From assembly GCA_900763245.1 (NCBI GenBank), contig CAAFJQ010000120.1:1-9194 (forward strand): a DNA stretch of 9,194 nt, in the 5' to 3' direction. The notes below the pieces were generated by a model. It did no database searches, was not told the DNA's origin, and was given only the letters and a program-made list of their open reading frames with translations. Made by a program: the position numbers and the translations under genes. Below, piece after piece: positions 6,057-9,194 of this stretch. The first letter of the stretch is position 1, and each line of letters starts with the position of its first letter. The stretch comes from Bacilli bacterium (GTDB lineage: Bacteria > Bacillota_I > Bacilli_A > RFN20 > CAG-288).

Positions 6057-6733
6057 ATGGTCTCCTTTTCTCCTTTAGTGGATGACTGACTGAAATAAAC
6101 GACAGACGGGAAAAGAAAAGGCAGGACAAAAGCAGAATAAAGACAGAAGAATGCGTTCTTCATCTCATTCTTCAAAGAAGGATTGATAAGAAAGAGACAT
6201 AATATAATGAGAAAAAAGAAAAGACAAAAAGAAAGCAAGAACTGGAATCTCTTCTCGTTCTTATTCAATGCTGCTTTGTATTCTCCTATCAGATTCTCAC
6301 ACTTTTTGATCAGAGGAACATAATCAGAAAGATGGGCTTCATCAGCATCATCTTTCTTTAGAATCGCTTCAAAATAAGGCTGAAAAGAATAGAGAGAAAC
6401 AAGGCTTGGATTCTCTTTGATAGATTCAAAAGTGACCTCTTCCTGATAAGAAAGAAGATACTGCAGAGCATAATCATAGCTTTGCTTTGTTCCTATCTGA
6501 GAAAGAAGCGAATTGAGAAAAGAGGAAAAGAAAGAATAAGCAGAAATCTCTTTCTCAAGAGAAATGACTTTCTTCTGATAAGAGAAAAGAGAATAGAAAC
6601 TGAGCGAGAAAGATAGAAGAAAAGAAATAACGGATAATAACGTGTTCGGAATCAGCAGAGAAAAGACTAAACTTAAAAGAAAGATGAGAAAAATATAGAT
6701 GCCTCGGCTTTTGATGAAATTTGTAATTTTCAT
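6053..6733 (-). CDS. Membrane protein, weakly TadB/T2SSF-like
   Basis: This 226-residue protein has four predicted transmembrane helices: two at the N-terminus (about 11-28 and 32-50) and two at the C-terminus (164-183 and 193-214). They surround a cytoplasmic helical region of about 110 residues. The order of two helices, soluble domain, C-terminal helices is that of TadB/TadC inner-membrane platform proteins of Tad/type IVc pili. The stretch FFSSFLNSLLSQIGTKQSYDYALQYL (69-94 in all) fits the F-x-x-x-L...G-x-S-x-x-x-A-L pattern of T2SSF repeats. Length is short for the family and no ATPase lies nearby, so I give no gene name. The ATG has a strong GGAGGGG (6738-6744) five bases upstream. It follows hemW after 42 nt with no clear promoter or terminator between, so co-transcription is likely. 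Confidence 0.78.
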   Translation of the reverse strand: MKITNFIKSRGIYIFLIFLLSLVFSLLIPNTLLSVISFLLSFSLSFYSLFSYQKKVISLEKEISAYSFFSSFLNSLLSQIGTKQSYDYALQYLLSYQEEVTFESIKENPSLVSLYSFQPYFEAILKKDDADEAHLSDYVPLIKKCENLIGEYKAALNKNEKRFQFLLSFCLFFFLIILCLFLINPSLKNEMKNAFFCLYSAFVLPFLFPSVVYFSQSSTKGEKETI

Positions 6734-6775
6734 AATACCCCTCCACTAAATATATGTATGGAGAAGTGAAAATAT

Positions 6776-7888
6776 TCATTCTTTTTCGATGTCTTCAGGA
6801 AGCTTCAGCAATGAAAGAAGAATCTGATCCATCGTATAGATGTATTTCTTTTTGATGCTGAATCTTCCGTCTTTGACGGATACATAGTCTTTTATCTCAG
6901 CGATATTTTTCTTGTAGGAAGAGAGAAAATCTTTATTAAAGAGTTTTTTGAATTCATCCAAAGAGAATCCTTCAATCAGTCTTAAATGCAGCATAAGATA
7001 TTCAAACTCATGATCATAGATAGAGATTTTTTCTTCCTCATGCCTATAATTGCCAGCCAAATACTTATTCATTGATAATGTATTCTTGTACCTAATATCG
7101 TTGACATATCCGCTCGCGCCAAGGCCGCATGCAAAATACTCTTTGTCATGCCAGTAAGTCAGGTTGTGAAGACTTTCTTTTCCCACCTTTGAAAAATTGG
7201 AAACCTCATAACGATAGTAGCCATGATTCTCAAGATTGACGAGAATCTTTTTATACATTTCGCTCATTCTGTCATCGCTCTTTGCTTTGACTTTATTAAT
7301 ATAAAAGACAGTCCCCTCTTCAATCTGAAGAGAATAGAAAGAAAGATGTTCGACATTCTGTCTTAATGCAAAATCGATATCGTGATCCAGGTCTTTTGAA
7401 GTCATTTCATTGACACCATAGATGAAATCAAGATTGATATTGTCAAAACCGTATTGACGCAACAGTTCAATGACCGATTCAACCTGAGCGACTGTATGTT
7501 TTCTGTTGAGAACTTTCAGAATATGTTCTGAAGAAGATTCGACTCCTAATGAGATTCTGTTCACACCATAATTTTTCAAAAGCTTAATCTTATCTTCAGT
7601 CAATGATTCTGGATTGGCTTCCATTGAAAATTCAATGACATTTTTAAAATGCTCATGAAGATAGGATAAAAGCCTTGTCAGTGATTCCAGTGACAAAAAG
7701 CTCGGTGTGCCGCCGCCGATATAGATGGTTTTTAAGGAGTTGTCCGCAATATGATAGGAATTCAGTTCATCTAAAAGACAGCTGATATATTTTTCTTCAG
7801 AAAAAGAACCGGAAAGCACTTTCGGGAAATCACAGTAATTGCAGATATGACTGCAAAAAGGAATATGGATATATAAAGACTCAGTCAT
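6776..7888 (-). CDS. hemW: HemW, radical SAM heme chaperone-like protein
   Basis: HemW proteins are radical SAM relatives of coproporphyrinogen dehydrogenase (HemN) that bind heme and, in studied bacteria, deliver it to membrane cytochromes. The 370 residues fit the family. The N-terminus has YIHIPFCSHICNYCDF with Cys12, Cys16 and Cys19 as the CxxxCxxC [4Fe-4S]/SAM motif. GGGTPS follows at 58-63, and the barrel ends with LQIEEGT (187-193). HNLTYW (241-246) is the HNxxYW heme-binding motif that separates HemW from HemN, and GLGASGY (255-261) follows it. A C-terminal domain runs to 370. It begins 8 nt inside the preceding Fic-like gene (ATGACTGA) without a clear Shine-Dalgarno, which implies translational coupling. 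No heme synthesis or cytochrome gene is in the window, so the client protein is unknown. Confidence 0.95.
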   Translation of the reverse strand: MTESLYIHIPFCSHICNYCDFPKVLSGSFSEEKYISCLLDELNSYHIADNSLKTIYIGGGTPSFLSLESLTRLLSYLHEHFKNVIEFSMEANPESLTEDKIKLLKNYGVNRISLGVESSSEHILKVLNRKHTVAQVESVIELLRQYGFDNINLDFIYGVNEMTSKDLDHDIDFALRQNVEHLSFYSLQIEEGTVFYINKVKAKSDDRMSEMYKKILVNLENHGYYRYEVSNFSKVGKESLHNLTYWHDKEYFACGLGASGYVNDIRYKNTLSMNKYLAGNYRHEEEKISIYDHEFEYLMLHLRLIEGFSLDEFKKLFNKDFLSSYKKNIAEIKDYVSVKDGRFSIKKKYIYTMDQILLSLLKLPEDIEKE

Positions 7889-9188
7889 TGATTTCTTTTA
7901 ACGGGATAGGAGTATACACGAATTTCTTGCCGATCTGCAGCTTTCTGTAGAAGCCTCTGTTAGCAAGATCTTCCATCGAAGTACGGGCTGTTTCATAAAC
8001 GGTCTTTTCTTCTTTTTTGAACTGCTCAATTGTGTAATTCAATCCGACCTGGCAGTGCCCTGCATAGAAATGAGCCTGTTTCTTCTTCAGCTGCGGATAG
8101 ACAGACATCAATTTTCTAGCGAGAACCTCAATTTCGGTTTCGTTCTGCATGCTAGGAAAATCGGGCAAAGCAAATATAGCAGCATCATCTTTCAAAGCGA
8201 TGCTCTTTTCTTCTGAGCTAGGGACAGTGATTGCTCTTTCTTTTCCTTTTTCGAGGAACTCAGAGAAATCCTTGTCGACCAAGTCAAAACCATAATGAAG
8301 GAAGCGAATGGTTGACTGAAGGAAATAAGTGAGATCCAAAGTCTCTTCCGTCATCTTAAGCTTTTTGAAGTAAGAAGCAGAAGTCGTATATGCCAAAGAT
8401 TCAAGAGGAAGGACAAATCCAAAATAAGAAAGATGATTGCATTTCAAAAATGCTTTGGCGACTAATCCTGCTGTCTCCTCATTGAACAATTCAAACGGTC
8501 TAAGATAAGTAAAGAAATAGACGATAGATAAAGCTCTGATCAAAAGTGGAATCTCTTCCTGAGAGAGGAAAGAGAAGAAAGCATCAAAGTGCATCTGGAT
8601 CTCCTCAAAAGGAGGAAGGACAAGCGGATTGATGACATCCATCATATTACCGCTGCGATAATGAGCAGATGCCTCTTTATCTTCGCCTGTTAAAATCTTA
8701 TTGAGCGTCTCAATGCTATCAAGATCGATTTTGCTGATAGAAAGAGCATAGCGGTAAGCCTGTTCATATGCCTTAAGCGGAAAATATTTCGGTGTGGCAT
8801 TTTCCAGTTCGTTTCTTGCGATCTTATCGATTACATTTTCACTTGCATTGATGCTTTGGAACTGTGATGTCTGAGACAAGGATTTCTTTAATTGCTCCAA
8901 AGAGAACAAAGATGAAAGATCGCTTGGAAGCGCAGAAAAAGAAGACAGTCTCTCAATGATTCTCAATTGCAGATTATAGCTTTCTGACAGAAGGTTTTTC
9001 GTCAGACAGACTTTGTAATGATTGTGGCTCTTGTCGATCATCTCAGTCTCTTCATCATAAAAGGAACGATAAAAGAGAACATTATCCCAAATGTCATTGA
9101 TATCGCCCTGATTATAAGTCTGAGACACCTCTTCCTTGCTGGCGTAGATGGAATCGGTAAACTTTTTTCCTGCTTCAATTTTATTCAT
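7881..9188 (-). CDS. Degenerate Fic-domain protein with C-terminal winged helix
   Basis: The protein is at least 435 residues. Fic landmarks in order are an inhibitory-helix-like SINASEN (112-118), HYRSGNMMDVIN (176-187) matching the Fic flap lead-in, LPPFEEIQMHFDAFFSFL (191-208), and the signature helix (222-248). The signature should read HPFxDGNGRxxR but here reads RPFELFNEETAG (230-241): catalytic His is Arg, the glycines and both arginines are lost, and only P, F and N remain. AMP transfer is therefore not expected. Residues 380-428, with TVYETARTSMEDLANRGF and KKFVYTPI, look like the winged helix that ends many Fic proteins, so a DNA-binding or scaffold role is possible. It overlaps hemW by 8 nt. 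The ATG lies six bases from the window edge, so its ribosome site and true start cannot be checked; the frame is open to the edge. The fold is inferred from motifs and the function is unknown. Confidence 0.8.
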   Translation of the reverse strand: MNKIEAGKKFTDSIYASKEEVSQTYNQGDINDIWDNVLFYRSFYDEETEMIDKSHNHYKVCLTKNLLSESYNLQLRIIERLSSFSALPSDLSSLFSLEQLKKSLSQTSQFQSINASENVIDKIARNELENATPKYFPLKAYEQAYRYALSISKIDLDSIETLNKILTGEDKEASAHYRSGNMMDVINPLVLPPFEEIQMHFDAFFSFLSQEEIPLLIRALSIVYFFTYLRPFELFNEETAGLVAKAFLKCNHLSYFGFVLPLESLAYTTSASYFKKLKMTEETLDLTYFLQSTIRFLHYGFDLVDKDFSEFLEKGKERAITVPSSEEKSIALKDDAAIFALPDFPSMQNETEIEVLARKLMSVYPQLKKKQAHFYAGHCQVGLNYTIEQFKKEEKTVYETARTSMEDLANRGFYRKLQIGKKFVYTPIPLKEIND

Positions 9189-9194
9189 ATGAAA

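Noticed and set aside
6734..6775. Promoter for the membrane-protein genes in the gap after hemW
   Set aside because: The only -10-like box (TATATT at 6749-6754, minus) would start transcription within the ribosome site of the next gene, and no -35 partner is convincing.

Overview
The window looks like chromosomal DNA from a low-to-moderate-GC Bacillota (Firmicutes) lineage, perhaps an uncultured gut Bacilli/Erysipelotrichia-like organism. The clues are a HrcA/CIRCE-controlled clpB, strong AGGAGG-type ribosome sites at several genes, Bacillus-type promoters and A+T-leaning codons. TGA serves as a stop at several tightly overlapping gene junctions and tryptophan is read from TGG, so the standard bacterial code fits and Mycoplasma code 4 does not. 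The taxonomic call is an inference from style; no rRNA or taxon marker was compared.

Layout. Bases 1-128 hold no recognisable gene, but contain a perfect 30-bp palindrome. Bases 129-2687 (minus) encode the disaggregase ClpB, with a clear sigma-A promoter overlapped by a CIRCE operator. Divergent from it, at 2807-3835 (plus), is a membrane-anchored alpha/beta hydrolase whose extended -10 promoter would start the mRNA about two bases before the ATG, so it is probably leaderless. It converges with tyrS (3832-5082, minus); the two stop codons overlap, and the likely tyrS terminator lies inside the hydrolase coding sequence.

From the right edge a compact minus-strand array runs leftward: a catalytically degenerate Fic-domain protein with a C-terminal winged helix (7881-9188), hemW (6776-7888), two small membrane proteins whose topology and weak sequence pattern recall TadB/TadC (T2SSF) proteins (6053-6733 and 5451-6056), and a 103-residue protein with an N-terminal hydrophobic helix (5147-5458). 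Junctions are overlaps of 8, 4 and 8 nt and one 42-nt gap, so this is probably one translationally coupled transcription unit. It may read through into tyrS, which also has its own promoter.

No tRNA, rRNA, CRISPR array, recognisable insertion sequence or riboswitch was found. clpB, tyrS and hemW are core housekeeping genes. The parts worth a closer look are the inactivated Fic protein coupled to hemW, the miniature Tad-like membrane pair without an ATPase, and the overlapping 3' ends of the hydrolase and tyrS.
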